From the NCBI GenBank assembly GCA_022792335.1, contig JAAWAV010000007.1, forward strand, positions 40,193 to 104,192: a stretch of 64,000 bases of DNA, given 5' to 3'. Positions within the stretch are counted from its first letter, which is position 1. The number at the start of each line of letters is the position of its first letter. This document shows, one piece after another, positions 1 to 8,556 of the stretch. A model generated the notes under the pieces. It was not told where the DNA came from and made no database searches. It saw nothing but the letters and a program-made list of their open reading frames with translations. Position numbers and translations under genes: made by a program. Origin of the DNA: Lachnospiraceae bacterium (GTDB lineage Bacteria; Bacillota; Clostridia; Lachnospirales; Lachnospiraceae).

Positions 1-1
1 C

Positions 2-1252
2 CAGATTACACCGCCCCATGATACGGGGATTATGGCAGAGGTGAAGGCAGTTACCGACTTTGCCGAAATGAAAACCATGGAGAAAGAAGCGGCAAAAGCG
101 GCGGGGCTTTATGAGACCATCGGACAGGCCATTGACGATGCTTATATTGCCGAACTTAAGACGCAGGTGAAGCACTGGGACAGCATCGAGGCAGAAGGAA
201 AAAATCTGAAGATTGTCTACACGCCTCTCCACGGTACAGGGAATCTTCCGGCTCGCCGGGTGTTAAAAGAGCTTGGATTTGAGAACGTATATGTGGTACC
301 GGAGCAGGAGCTTCCTGACGGCGAGTTCCCGACGGTGAGCTATCCGAACCCGGAGGCGGAGGAAGCGTTCGCCTTGGCCCTGAAACTGGCGAAGGAAAAA
401 GACGCTGATCTGGTGCTGGCTACGGATCCGGATGCGGATCGTCTTGGCGTCTATGTGAAAGACACAAAGAGCGGAGAATACATTACCTTGACGGGAAATA
501 TGTCCGGTTGTCTGCTGGCAGATTACGAAATCGGACAGAGAAAGGAGCTTTCCGGGCTTCCGAAGGACGGCGCTCTGATTAAGACCATCGTGACCTCCAA
601 CCTGGCGGACGCCATCGCGAAGTATTACGATGTCCGGCTGATAGAGGTGCTGACCGGCTTCAAATATATTGGGCAGCAGATCTTGGGATTTGAGGAATCT
701 GGCAAGGGAACTTATTTGTTCGGATTTGAGGAAAGTTATGGCTGCCTGATTGGAACACACGCCAGGGACAAAGACGCCATTGTGGCGACGATGGCCCTCT
801 GCGAGGCGGCAGCTTATTATAAGACCAAAGGCATGACTTTATGGGATGCCATGATCGCCATGTACGAGCGCTACGGCTACTATAAAGACGGGGTTCAGTC
901 CATTACCCTGGCGGGAATTGAGGGCCTGGCAAAGATTAAGGAGATTCTGGAAACTCTCCGGGCGAAGGCTCCGGACGAGGTGGCTGGTTACAAAGTGCTT
1001 CAGGCGAGAGATTATCAGAAGGACACGGTTGTGGATAAGGCGACAGGAGCCATAACGTCCACCGGACTTCCTTCTTCCAATGTATTGTATTATGATCTCA
1101 GCGACGATGCATGGCTGTGCGTAAGGCCTTCCGGGACAGAGCCGAAGGTGAAGTTCTACTACGGAGTCAAGGGAACCTCTCTGAAAGATGCGGAAGAGAA
1201 ATCGGAGAAGTTTGGCAAAGAAGTACTGGAAATGATTGAAAAAATGATATAA
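2..1252 (+). CDS. phospho-sugar mutase (phosphoglucomutase/phosphomannomutase family), 5' end outside window
   Basis: Frame is open to the window edge (QITPPHDTGIMAEVKAV...). Motifs: LHGTGNLPARRVL, DPDADRLGV metal loop, GFEESYG, VRPSGTEPKVKFYY. Confidence 0.93.
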   Translation, partial: QITPPHDTGIMAEVKAVTDFAEMKTMEKEAAKAAGLYETIGQAIDDAYIAELKTQVKHWDSIEAEGKNLKIVYTPLHGTGNLPARRVLKELGFENVYVVPEQELPDGEFPTVSYPNPEAEEAFALALKLAKEKDADLVLATDPDADRLGVYVKDTKSGEYITLTGNMSGCLLADYEIGQRKELSGLPKDGALIKTIVTSNLADAIAKYYDVRLIEVLTGFKYIGQQILGFEESGKGTYLFGFEESYGCLIGTHARDKDAIVATMALCEAAAYYKTKGMTLWDAMIAMYERYGYYKDGVQSITLAGIEGLAKIKEILETLRAKAPDEVAGYKVLQARDYQKDTVVDKATGAITSTGLPSSNVLYYDLSDDAWLCVRPSGTEPKVKFYYGVKGTSLKDAEEKSEKFGKEVLEMIEKMI

Positions 1253-1274
1253 ATTTTTACAAAGACTGTGAAGA

Positions 1275-1308
1275 TAGCCGGCGGGATGAAAACCCTCCGG
1301 CTGTTTTT
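1275..1308 (+). terminator. Rho-independent terminator
   Basis: Stem agccggcggg/ccctccggct followed by gttttt, just after the mutase stop. Confidence 0.75.
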
Positions 1309-1490
1309 CCCTGATCAGAGGGATAGACGCATGAGGAAATTTAGTTTAGAGAAAAATAATAATATCTTCTCGAAATTTTCCGTATGGTATGCTATACTGT
1401 TATAAGACCTTAATCAGGGTGGGAGCTGTGGAAATAGGACTTTGGAGATCTGCCCGGGTGGCATGAGGAATCTGCCGGAAAGAGGAAGCG

Positions 1491-1940
1491 ATGGTAAATG
1501 CGGAACGCACGAAGCTGATGACGAAAGCGGAAATCTTCCGGGTGAAGGAAGAACGGAAGGCACTGAAGCTGAACCGGTTTTATAGAAGCGATTATATTAG
1601 TTATGAGATGATCCGATCAGCGCTTTGTTTTGTGTTCGGATATGCATTATTTGTCCTGATGTGGGTTCTGTACTATGCAGAGCCGCTTATGACGACGAAG
1701 CAGGTCAGCGAACTGGCCCAGATGGCGGTCCGGGCGGGGATAGGGCTTTTGTGTCTGTTGACATGTTTCCTTGTGGCGTCTTATTTTGTATTCCGAAGGA
1801 AGTATCGGAAGGCTAGGGCAAAGGTGAAGGAGTATCAGGCGCTCCTTAAACAAATCAACCATCTGTACGAGCAGGGAACTGTGAAGGTATGGAAGGAATC
1901 GGAGGAATACAGGAATGACAACCCTTCTGGTTCTGCGTGA
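1491..1940 (+). CDS. small membrane protein, unknown function
   Basis: 149 aa with two hydrophobic segments; overlaps the next ORF. Confidence 0.6.
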   Translation: MVNAERTKLMTKAEIFRVKEERKALKLNRFYRSDYISYEMIRSALCFVFGYALFVLMWVLYYAEPLMTTKQVSELAQMAVRAGIGLLCLLTCFLVASYFVFRRKYRKARAKVKEYQALLKQINHLYEQGTVKVWKESEEYRNDNPSGSA

Positions 1941-3033
1941 GCGGATAAAAACATTCTACGCCCGTTTCGGCGGGTATATGATAAGAGTGCTTCGGTTTGT
2001 ACTGGCCCTTGCTGTGTTTCTTACAATTAACAGAACGATTGGCTATATGGAGAGGATGAGCCGGGACTGGATGGCAGTAGTGGCGGCAGTGATCTGTGCC
2101 TGTTTGCCGGGAAGCTTTACGGTAGTGCTGGCGGTAGTTTTTGTTCTGATAGAGATGTATGCAGTGTCGCTGGAAGTACTTTTTGTGACGGCAGCCGTCT
2201 TTGTGCTGTTTTTTTGTCTCTATTTTGTGTTTCAGCCGGGGGACAGCCTGCTTCTTGTTTTGATGCCCCTGTTATTTCTGTGCAGGATTCCTCTGGTGAT
2301 TCCTCTGATTATGGGGCTTGTGGGGACAGCCTTCAGTGTAATTCCTGTGAGTTTCGGCATTATTGTGTACTATATGTTAAAGTATGTCCGAGAGAATGTG
2401 GGAGTTTTAGCGTCTAACGGTTCTCTGTCCATGCCTGGGAGATATACTCAGATGATCAACGGGATTTTGGAAAACAGGGAAATGTGGGTAATGGCGGCCG
2501 CCTGTTGTCTGACTCTTCTGGTGGTCTATCTGATTCGACGTCTGTCTGTGAGCCATGCGTGGGAAATCGCCATTGGAGTTGGGACAGTGACCAATGTGTT
2601 GCTTTTGTTTGCAGGAGTCTTTGTGGCGGACGTGAGTTTTCCCGTAAGTTCTTTGATTGTGGAGGCCTTGGTGGCGGCTGCCTGCGGGCTGATTTTAGAG
2701 TTTTTTGTGTTTCATCTGGATTACTCCCGGACAGAGCGGGTACAGTTTGAGGATGACGATTATTATTATTATGTCAAAGCGGTACCAAAGGTAGTGGTCA
2801 CTCAGCCGGAGGTGACGGTGACAAAAATCAATGCAAAAACTTCCTATAATAAGGGAGTGGAGAAGGAGCTTTTTCAGCTCCGTCAGGAATTAAGTAATAC
2901 TGCGGAGCTTTTCACAGCAGGAAAAGACCTGGAGCGGACCAGGGTCTTATTTGAAAAAGAAACTGGAAAAAAGACCAATAAAATGACAGAGAACGGGGAA
3001 GGGCAGGATGGAAATCGTAACAAGAGTGTTTGA
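1915..3033 (+). CDS. polytopic membrane protein, unknown function
   Basis: 372 aa with many hydrophobic helices and a charged C-terminus; overlaps cdaA by 26 nt. Confidence 0.65.
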   Translation: MTTLLVLRERIKTFYARFGGYMIRVLRFVLALAVFLTINRTIGYMERMSRDWMAVVAAVICACLPGSFTVVLAVVFVLIEMYAVSLEVLFVTAAVFVLFFCLYFVFQPGDSLLLVLMPLLFLCRIPLVIPLIMGLVGTAFSVIPVSFGIIVYYMLKYVRENVGVLASNGSLSMPGRYTQMINGILENREMWVMAAACCLTLLVVYLIRRLSVSHAWEIAIGVGTVTNVLLLFAGVFVADVSFPVSSLIVEALVAAACGLILEFFVFHLDYSRTERVQFEDDDYYYYVKAVPKVVVTQPEVTVTKINAKTSYNKGVEKELFQLRQELSNTAELFTAGKDLERTRVLFEKETGKKTNKMTENGEGQDGNRNKSV

Positions 3034-3898
3034 GGGAATGAAAACGTATCTGGTTCAAAGCATTCCTGATATCAGAAGTACAGACGTGATCGAGATGATG
3101 ATCATCGCGGTGATTCTGTATAATGTCATGCTCTGGATTAAGAATACGAGGGCCTGGGCGCTTCTGAAAGGAATTATTGTCCTGCTGGCTTTTATTCTGA
3201 TTGCCTATCTTTTCCATATGGATACAATTCTCTGGCTGGCCAATAAGACGGTCAATGTAGGAATCATTGCGCTGGTGATTATCTTCCAGCCGGAGTTAAG
3301 AAGGGCTCTGGAACAGCTTGGACAGAAGAAGATGTTGACTTTTCTGGTATCGGACAGTGGAAAAGTGGTGGAGAATCGATTTTCAAATAAAACCATGAAC
3401 GAAATTATGAAAGCCACCTTTGAAATGAGCAAGGTAAAGACGGGGGCTTTGATTGTCATTGAGCGGACGACACCGCTTGCAGAATATGAGAGAACCGGGA
3501 TCGAGGTGGACGGCCTGGTGACCAGCCAGCTCCTTCTGAATATCTTTGAACATAATACTCCGCTTCATGACGGAGCTGTGATTGTACGGGGAAACCGGGT
3601 AGTGGCTGCTACCTGTTATCTGCCCCTGTCTGATAATATGCAGATCAGCAAGGAGCTTGGAACCAGGCACAGAGCCGGGGTGGGAATCAGCGAAGCCAGC
3701 GACAGCATCACTGTAATTGTTTCTGAGGAAACGGGAAATGTTTCTGTGGCTTTTGAGGGCGAACTGAAACGGGAGCTGACTCCGAATACGCTGAAGGAAG
3801 AGCTTCAAAGGCTGATTTCCGAGAAAGAAAGCGCCAGGGGGCATAAGCTGAAACTTTTGAAAGGATGGCAGAAAAATGAAAAGAAAGCTGACAAATAA
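3008..3898 (+). CDS. cdaA: diadenylate cyclase CdaA
   Basis: N-terminal TM helices, then DAC/DisA_N motifs HDGAVIVRGNRVVAATCYLPLS and GTRHRAGVGISEASDSITVIVSEETG. Confidence 0.95.
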   Translation: MEIVTRVFEGMKTYLVQSIPDIRSTDVIEMMIIAVILYNVMLWIKNTRAWALLKGIIVLLAFILIAYLFHMDTILWLANKTVNVGIIALVIIFQPELRRALEQLGQKKMLTFLVSDSGKVVENRFSNKTMNEIMKATFEMSKVKTGALIVIERTTPLAEYERTGIEVDGLVTSQLLLNIFEHNTPLHDGAVIVRGNRVVAATCYLPLSDNMQISKELGTRHRAGVGISEASDSITVIVSEETGNVSVAFEGELKRELTPNTLKEELQRLISEKESARGHKLKLLKGWQKNEKKADK

Positions 3899-5336
3899 TC
3901 TGCTTTTGAAAATCATATCCGTGATTGCTGCCATTCTTTTGTGGGGAGTTGTGATTAATATCGACAATCCGACAGATACCTTTATTGTCAACGGGATTCC
4001 TATCAAAGTGCTCAATGAGAAAACAGCCATTACGGACAACAACCTGACCTATGAACTGCCGGAAGAGAAAACGGTCAGTGTGGAGGTTACTGCAAGAAGG
4101 CAGGACAGAAGGAAGATTTCTGCTGAAGATTTTGCAGCGACGATTGATCTGAACGAGATATATGGAGCTACAGGTTCTGTAGAAATTAATATTGAAGTGA
4201 TAAACAACAAGAACCTGATTCGTACCTGGACGCAGATTACCAGGAGCGTTCGGGTGGACGTGGAGTCCATGCAGACAAAGAATTTTGAGATCCACGTACT
4301 TCCGGTGGGAAATCTGGAAGAGACGTATACCTTCAGTCAGAGCAGCGTTTCTCCGGGAAATGTACGGGTGACGGCGCCGGAGTCTGTGATGTCCCGGATT
4401 GACCATGCGGGAATAGAGATTGATGTGAGCGGAGCCACAGACAGTGTTCAGGAAATCGGAAAGATAAAGCTCTATACGGATGAGGAGAGCCATGACGAAC
4501 TGGATTTATCCGATCCCAGAGTGGTTCTTAATATTACGGAGGCTGAGGTAACTCTGGGAGTAGTCAAGACGAATCAGATCAGCGTAGATATCCAGGTGAC
4601 AGGACAGGATGCAGTGGCCGACGGCTGTAAATATATCAATTATACCTGCGATCCTCAGACGATTCTGGTGACAGGCCCCAGATCCCAGATTGCCGATTTT
4701 GCCAAGCTGACGATTGTGGAAGACTTGACGGGAGTGAACGGCAATGTGACCAAGGTTTATGAGATTCAGGATTATCTTCCGAAGGGACTGGAAGTGGCGG
4801 ACGGTCAGCCGGAAACCATAGAGGTGACGTACCAGATTGACAGACTGGAACAGAAAAGTTTTTATATCGTAAGAAATCAGATACAACTTTTGGGCGTATC
4901 GGATCAGCTGGAGTACCGGCTGGGGGAAGAGGACGGGATTACGGTTACACTGACGGGGCTTTCCGAGGATATAGAACGGATGCAGAGCAAAGACATTTCG
5001 GTGATTCTGGATGTGGAGAGCTATACGGAGCCGGGAACTTATTCTAGTGAGCCGGTGGTGGAACTTCCGGAGGAATACAGAGATTATTTTAAGGTGACTG
5101 TGGGGCATGTCCGGGTGATCGTCACAAGGCCGGAAAGTGAAGAATCTTTTTCCGAAGAGAGCTCTTTCGGGGAGAGTATTCCAGAGAGCAGCAGCGCTGG
5201 TGGGGCGACGGATGGAGAGACAGAGGACTCCGGTGAAAGAGAAACGGAACGAGAAGATTCGGGAACAGTTTCTGCCACTGTTCCCGCCGACGAGACGGAG
5301 ACTTCTTTGGAGAGTTCCGGCGAAGTTGGCAGATAA
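3876..5336 (+). CDS. cdaR: YbbR-domain protein (CdaR-like regulator of CdaA)
   Basis: N-terminal TM (NNLLLKIISVIAAILLWGVVIN) plus repeated YbbR-like segments; overlaps cdaA by 23 nt; Ser/Glu-rich tail. Confidence 0.88.
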   Translation: MKRKLTNNLLLKIISVIAAILLWGVVINIDNPTDTFIVNGIPIKVLNEKTAITDNNLTYELPEEKTVSVEVTARRQDRRKISAEDFAATIDLNEIYGATGSVEINIEVINNKNLIRTWTQITRSVRVDVESMQTKNFEIHVLPVGNLEETYTFSQSSVSPGNVRVTAPESVMSRIDHAGIEIDVSGATDSVQEIGKIKLYTDEESHDELDLSDPRVVLNITEAEVTLGVVKTNQISVDIQVTGQDAVADGCKYINYTCDPQTILVTGPRSQIADFAKLTIVEDLTGVNGNVTKVYEIQDYLPKGLEVADGQPETIEVTYQIDRLEQKSFYIVRNQIQLLGVSDQLEYRLGEEDGITVTLTGLSEDIERMQSKDISVILDVESYTEPGTYSSEPVVELPEEYRDYFKVTVGHVRVIVTRPESEESFSEESSFGESIPESSSAGGATDGETEDSGERETEREDSGTVSATVPADETETSLESSGEVGR

Positions 5337-5376
5337 AGGTGTAAGGGTACAAAAGCGAGAAAAGGAGGATATTGTC

Positions 5377-5640
5377 ATGGTCAGCGAGAAGGTGGTAATC
5401 AAAAATCCGACCGGTCTGCATCTGCGTCCGGCGGGGGTGCTGTGTAAGGAGGCGATGAACTATGCCTCGTCCATCACGTTCCGCTTTGAAAATATTACGG
5501 CCAACGCAAAGAGCGTGCTCAGCGTACTGGGGGCCTGCATCAAGACAGGAGATGAACTGGAATTTATCTGTGACGGGCCGGATGAGAAAGAAGCCCTTGA
5601 GGCCATCATCACGATTGTGAAAAATGGCCTGGGAGAATGA
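5377..5640 (+). CDS. HPr-family phosphocarrier protein
   Basis: 87 aa: MVSEKVVIKNPTGLHLRPAGVLCKEA...NAKSVLSVLG; phospho-accepting His retained. Start chosen at ATG 5377 after AGGAGG; the track ORF start at 5137 is too long. Confidence 0.9.
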   Translation: MVSEKVVIKNPTGLHLRPAGVLCKEAMNYASSITFRFENITANAKSVLSVLGACIKTGDELEFICDGPDEKEALEAIITIVKNGLGE

Positions 5641-6974
5641 AGTCGGCGGCCGCCTTTTTGGCGGCCCATGTCGCAGTCAGCGCGGCAGGTATTTTGTTGA
5701 CAGAGACCGGAGAATATCTGTTTTCCGGTTTTGTTTTTATTCTGCTGGCAGTTTCTGAGTATCTGTACTATTATCGGAAAGAACGAAAGCTGCTTCAGAT
5801 GGAAGCCGTATTTTCTTTGTTCTGGACTGGCGGTATGGGGATATCAGCCATGAAACTTTCCTGGCTGGCTGAGAACTGGGAGCCAGTTACCTGGTTGAGC
5901 TTTGTGTCTGTGTATCTGGCATTTATCCTCGGGTATGAGGCCATGCGCGCTTGGGAAAAGAAAAGGACTGTGCACAGGAAGGGAGCTTCAGGGTCTGAGG
6001 AGAGGTTGGAAGTTTTGGAATCTGCCGATTCCTGTGAACAGACAGCGGACCGGATTCTTCGTTGTATCTATGCGGTCTTAGTTGTGTCTGTCGCCTGCTT
6101 TCTTTTGGAGGCAGTGGTTATCAGAGAGATACCGCTGTTTTCGGACAAGCCCCATGCCTATTCTTATTTTCACCTTTCTGGGGTCCATTATTTTACGGTG
6201 AGCAGTATTTTTATACTGCCCCTGTCCGTACTTTACAGAAAGGTGAAAGGGAAGCTTTCCCGCCGGGAATGGCTTCGGCTTGGGCTTTGTTCGGCGGCGG
6301 CTTTGGCAGTACCGGTGCTCTGTGTGTCCAGGTTTCAGCTTCTTCTGGCCGTATTACTTTCTGTTTGTGTGGCTGTGACCGCCTGGCCGGGGATTCGACT
6401 TCGCTACGTGTTCCTGGTAATTGTTTTGCTGATACCAGTTTATGTGGGGCTTACAGTAGCCAGAAATCATGATGTGGCATACCTGAACAGTATTTTTGAA
6501 ATGAAATACGAAGCCACTCCGATTTTTATTACACAGCCCTATATGTATGTGGCAAATAATTACGACAACTTTAACTGCCTAGTCAGGGAGCTTCCGGCGC
6601 ACACCTTTGGTCTGCGACAGCTTTTTCCGGTGATTGCTCTGACAGGGCTTAAATTTCTCCGGCCGGAGCTGGTGAATTTTCCTATTTATATTACCAAAAC
6701 GGAGCTGACTACAGTTACCTTGATTTACGATGCTTATTACGATTTTGGTCTGGTCGGGGTGATTTTGTTTGGTCTTATTTTAGGTATGGCCTGCAAAAAG
6801 ATCGCGACAATCCAGGAGAGGGGAAACAATCCGGTAGCGCTTCTTTTTTACGCTCAGATTGCCATGTATCTGGTATTTTCGTTTTTTACTACCTGGTTTA
6901 GCAACCCCACCACTTGGTTCTGGCTGGCCATTACCGGGATGATGTATTTTTACGTGGGTCGCGTGGCTCGTTAA
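5637..6974 (+). CDS. oligosaccharide repeat-unit polymerase (Wzy-like) membrane protein
   Basis: 445 aa polytopic protein; layout resembles O-antigen polymerase (FEMKYEATPIFITQPYMYVANNYDNFNCLV...); ATGA overlap with HPr. Confidence 0.7.
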   Translation: MKSAAAFLAAHVAVSAAGILLTETGEYLFSGFVFILLAVSEYLYYYRKERKLLQMEAVFSLFWTGGMGISAMKLSWLAENWEPVTWLSFVSVYLAFILGYEAMRAWEKKRTVHRKGASGSEERLEVLESADSCEQTADRILRCIYAVLVVSVACFLLEAVVIREIPLFSDKPHAYSYFHLSGVHYFTVSSIFILPLSVLYRKVKGKLSRREWLRLGLCSAAALAVPVLCVSRFQLLLAVLLSVCVAVTAWPGIRLRYVFLVIVLLIPVYVGLTVARNHDVAYLNSIFEMKYEATPIFITQPYMYVANNYDNFNCLVRELPAHTFGLRQLFPVIALTGLKFLRPELVNFPIYITKTELTTVTLIYDAYYDFGLVGVILFGLILGMACKKIATIQERGNNPVALLFYAQIAMYLVFSFFTTWFSNPTTWFWLAITGMMYFYVGRVAR

Positions 6975-7018
6975 ATGACGTAAAGCCTTTAGAAAACAGA
7001 AGATTTTGACAGAATAAA

Positions 7019-7068
7019 ACAAGGATGTTGCATAAGAACCGTGTCCGGTTACAGAGCAACATCCTTGT
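7019..7068. repeat. long inverted repeat between convergent genes
   Basis: acaaggatgttgc ... gcaacatccttgt with inner aaccg/cggtt; lies between the polymerase (+) and the 7110-7547 gene (-). Confidence 0.7.
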
Positions 7069-7109
7069 CAGTCCATGGAAAACATGGCAAAAAAATCAGA
7101 AACGACCCC

Positions 7110-7547
7110 TTATTTTTTCTCCGCTTTTTTTAACGCGTTTCCGATGGCCTCTGTCAGAGCCATGGAGGTATACTGAGTACTTTCCTCATAAGAAAGCCCG
7201 GAAATTCCCTGGTTTTCCACAACCTGTGCGGCCAGGTTTTCCATAGAAGGAGCCATCAGAGGGTACATGGCGGCCACATCCTCCGAGAGATTGACAAACC
7301 GGACAGATTTTATGTAATCAGAATCGACGGCCACCTCTACGTCAATGGCCTGGTTATTTAAGGAAAGGGCCGAGGTATAGACACCGGGCGTATATTTGGC
7401 GGGGTCTGCACTCACCTTGGTGGTCTTGTTTTTCGGCGCAAACATAAAGACCAGAAGGATGATGAGCAGAATGCCCATAGCGACAAAAATTCCGGTATAA
7501 ATCAGCTCTTTCATGCGAAGTACAACAATTTTGGTTTTGGAACTCAT
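7110..7547 (-). CDS. membrane-anchored protein, FMN-binding-domain-like
   Basis: 145 aa; one TM, then YTPGVYTSALSLNNQAIDVEVAVDSDYIKSVRFVNLSEDVAAMYP, resembling FMN_bind-type domains. Confidence 0.5.
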   Translation of the reverse strand: MSSKTKIVVLRMKELIYTGIFVAMGILLIILLVFMFAPKNKTTKVSADPAKYTPGVYTSALSLNNQAIDVEVAVDSDYIKSVRFVNLSEDVAAMYPLMAPSMENLAAQVVENQGISGLSYEESTQYTSMALTEAIGNALKKAEKK

Positions 7548-7756
7548 AGACCTTCTCCAATGTTCTTTTGTACAGAATATGAAGAAGAACTCCGGAGTAT
7601 GACGGGATTTGTGAAAGATTCCAAAAGCACTTTTCTACGAAAGGAAAGATGTGCTATAATGGGGAAGAAACTGACGGTAATTGAAAGAAAGACATCAGAA
7701 AAGCGAGGAACCTAGGGGACGGAAGCTTTGGGAAAACAGCAGGAAGGGATGAGGAT

Positions 7757-8500
7757 TTGGACGTACAGGAGTTTAAGATGCAGGATCTGGATATCAGAGA
7801 ACTGAAGTTAAGACAACTTGATATTCAGGGGTTGAAAGAAAAAAGCCGACAGATGGAACTGAGCATCGAGATGGAGGAACGCGTCCGCACGTTTTCCAAC
7901 ATTATGATGATGTATGAGTGTGCAATCAGAGAAGTAAAGACAAAGCTGGAAGTACTGGACAGTGAGTTTTCCGTCCGTTATAACAGGAATCCGATTTCCT
8001 CCATTCGCTCCAGAATCAAAAAGCCGGCCAGTATTCATAATAAGTTGCAGAAATACGGACTGGAGATCAGTGAGGACAGCGTTTTGAACGGTCTGAACGA
8101 TATTGCCGGAATCCGGGTAGTCTGCACATTTATGGAAGATATTTATATGGTGGCGTCGCTTTTGGCCAGCCAGGATGACATCACCGTGTTAAAAATTAAG
8201 GATTATATCAAAAATCCAAAACCGAACGGATACCGTAGTTACCATATGATTGTGGAGATTCCCGTATTCTTTTCCAAAGGAAAAACGCCTATGAGGGTGG
8301 AGATTCAGATCCGTACCATTGCCATGGATTTCTGGGCGAGCCTGGAACACCAGCTCCGCTACAAAAAAGACATTCAGGCGATGGAGGGGCATGAGGAAAT
8401 CAGCAAGAGGCTTTTATCCTGTGCGGAGGTTATCGCAGAGACGGACAAACAGATGCAGGAGATCAAACGGATGATCGGAGAATTTAAAGACTTGTCGTAA
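7757..8500 (+). CDS. small alarmone synthetase (RelA/SpoT nucleotidyltransferase domain; RelQ/YjbM-like)
   Basis: RSRIKKPASIHNKLQKYG, DIAGIRVVCTFMEDIY, KNPKPNGYRSYHMIVEIP, VEIQIRTIAMDFWASLEHQLRYK; no HD or TGS domain. Confidence 0.92.
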   Translation: MDVQEFKMQDLDIRELKLRQLDIQGLKEKSRQMELSIEMEERVRTFSNIMMMYECAIREVKTKLEVLDSEFSVRYNRNPISSIRSRIKKPASIHNKLQKYGLEISEDSVLNGLNDIAGIRVVCTFMEDIYMVASLLASQDDITVLKIKDYIKNPKPNGYRSYHMIVEIPVFFSKGKTPMRVEIQIRTIAMDFWASLEHQLRYKKDIQAMEGHEEISKRLLSCAEVIAETDKQMQEIKRMIGEFKDLS

Positions 8501-8556
8501 GAATTTCAGGAACTACAGAAGAGGTTGTTTAGGAGACAGCAAAAAGGAGAAAAAAC

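Noticed and set aside
4506-5402. 298-aa ORF on the - strand
   Set aside because: Antisense to cdaR; shadow ORF.
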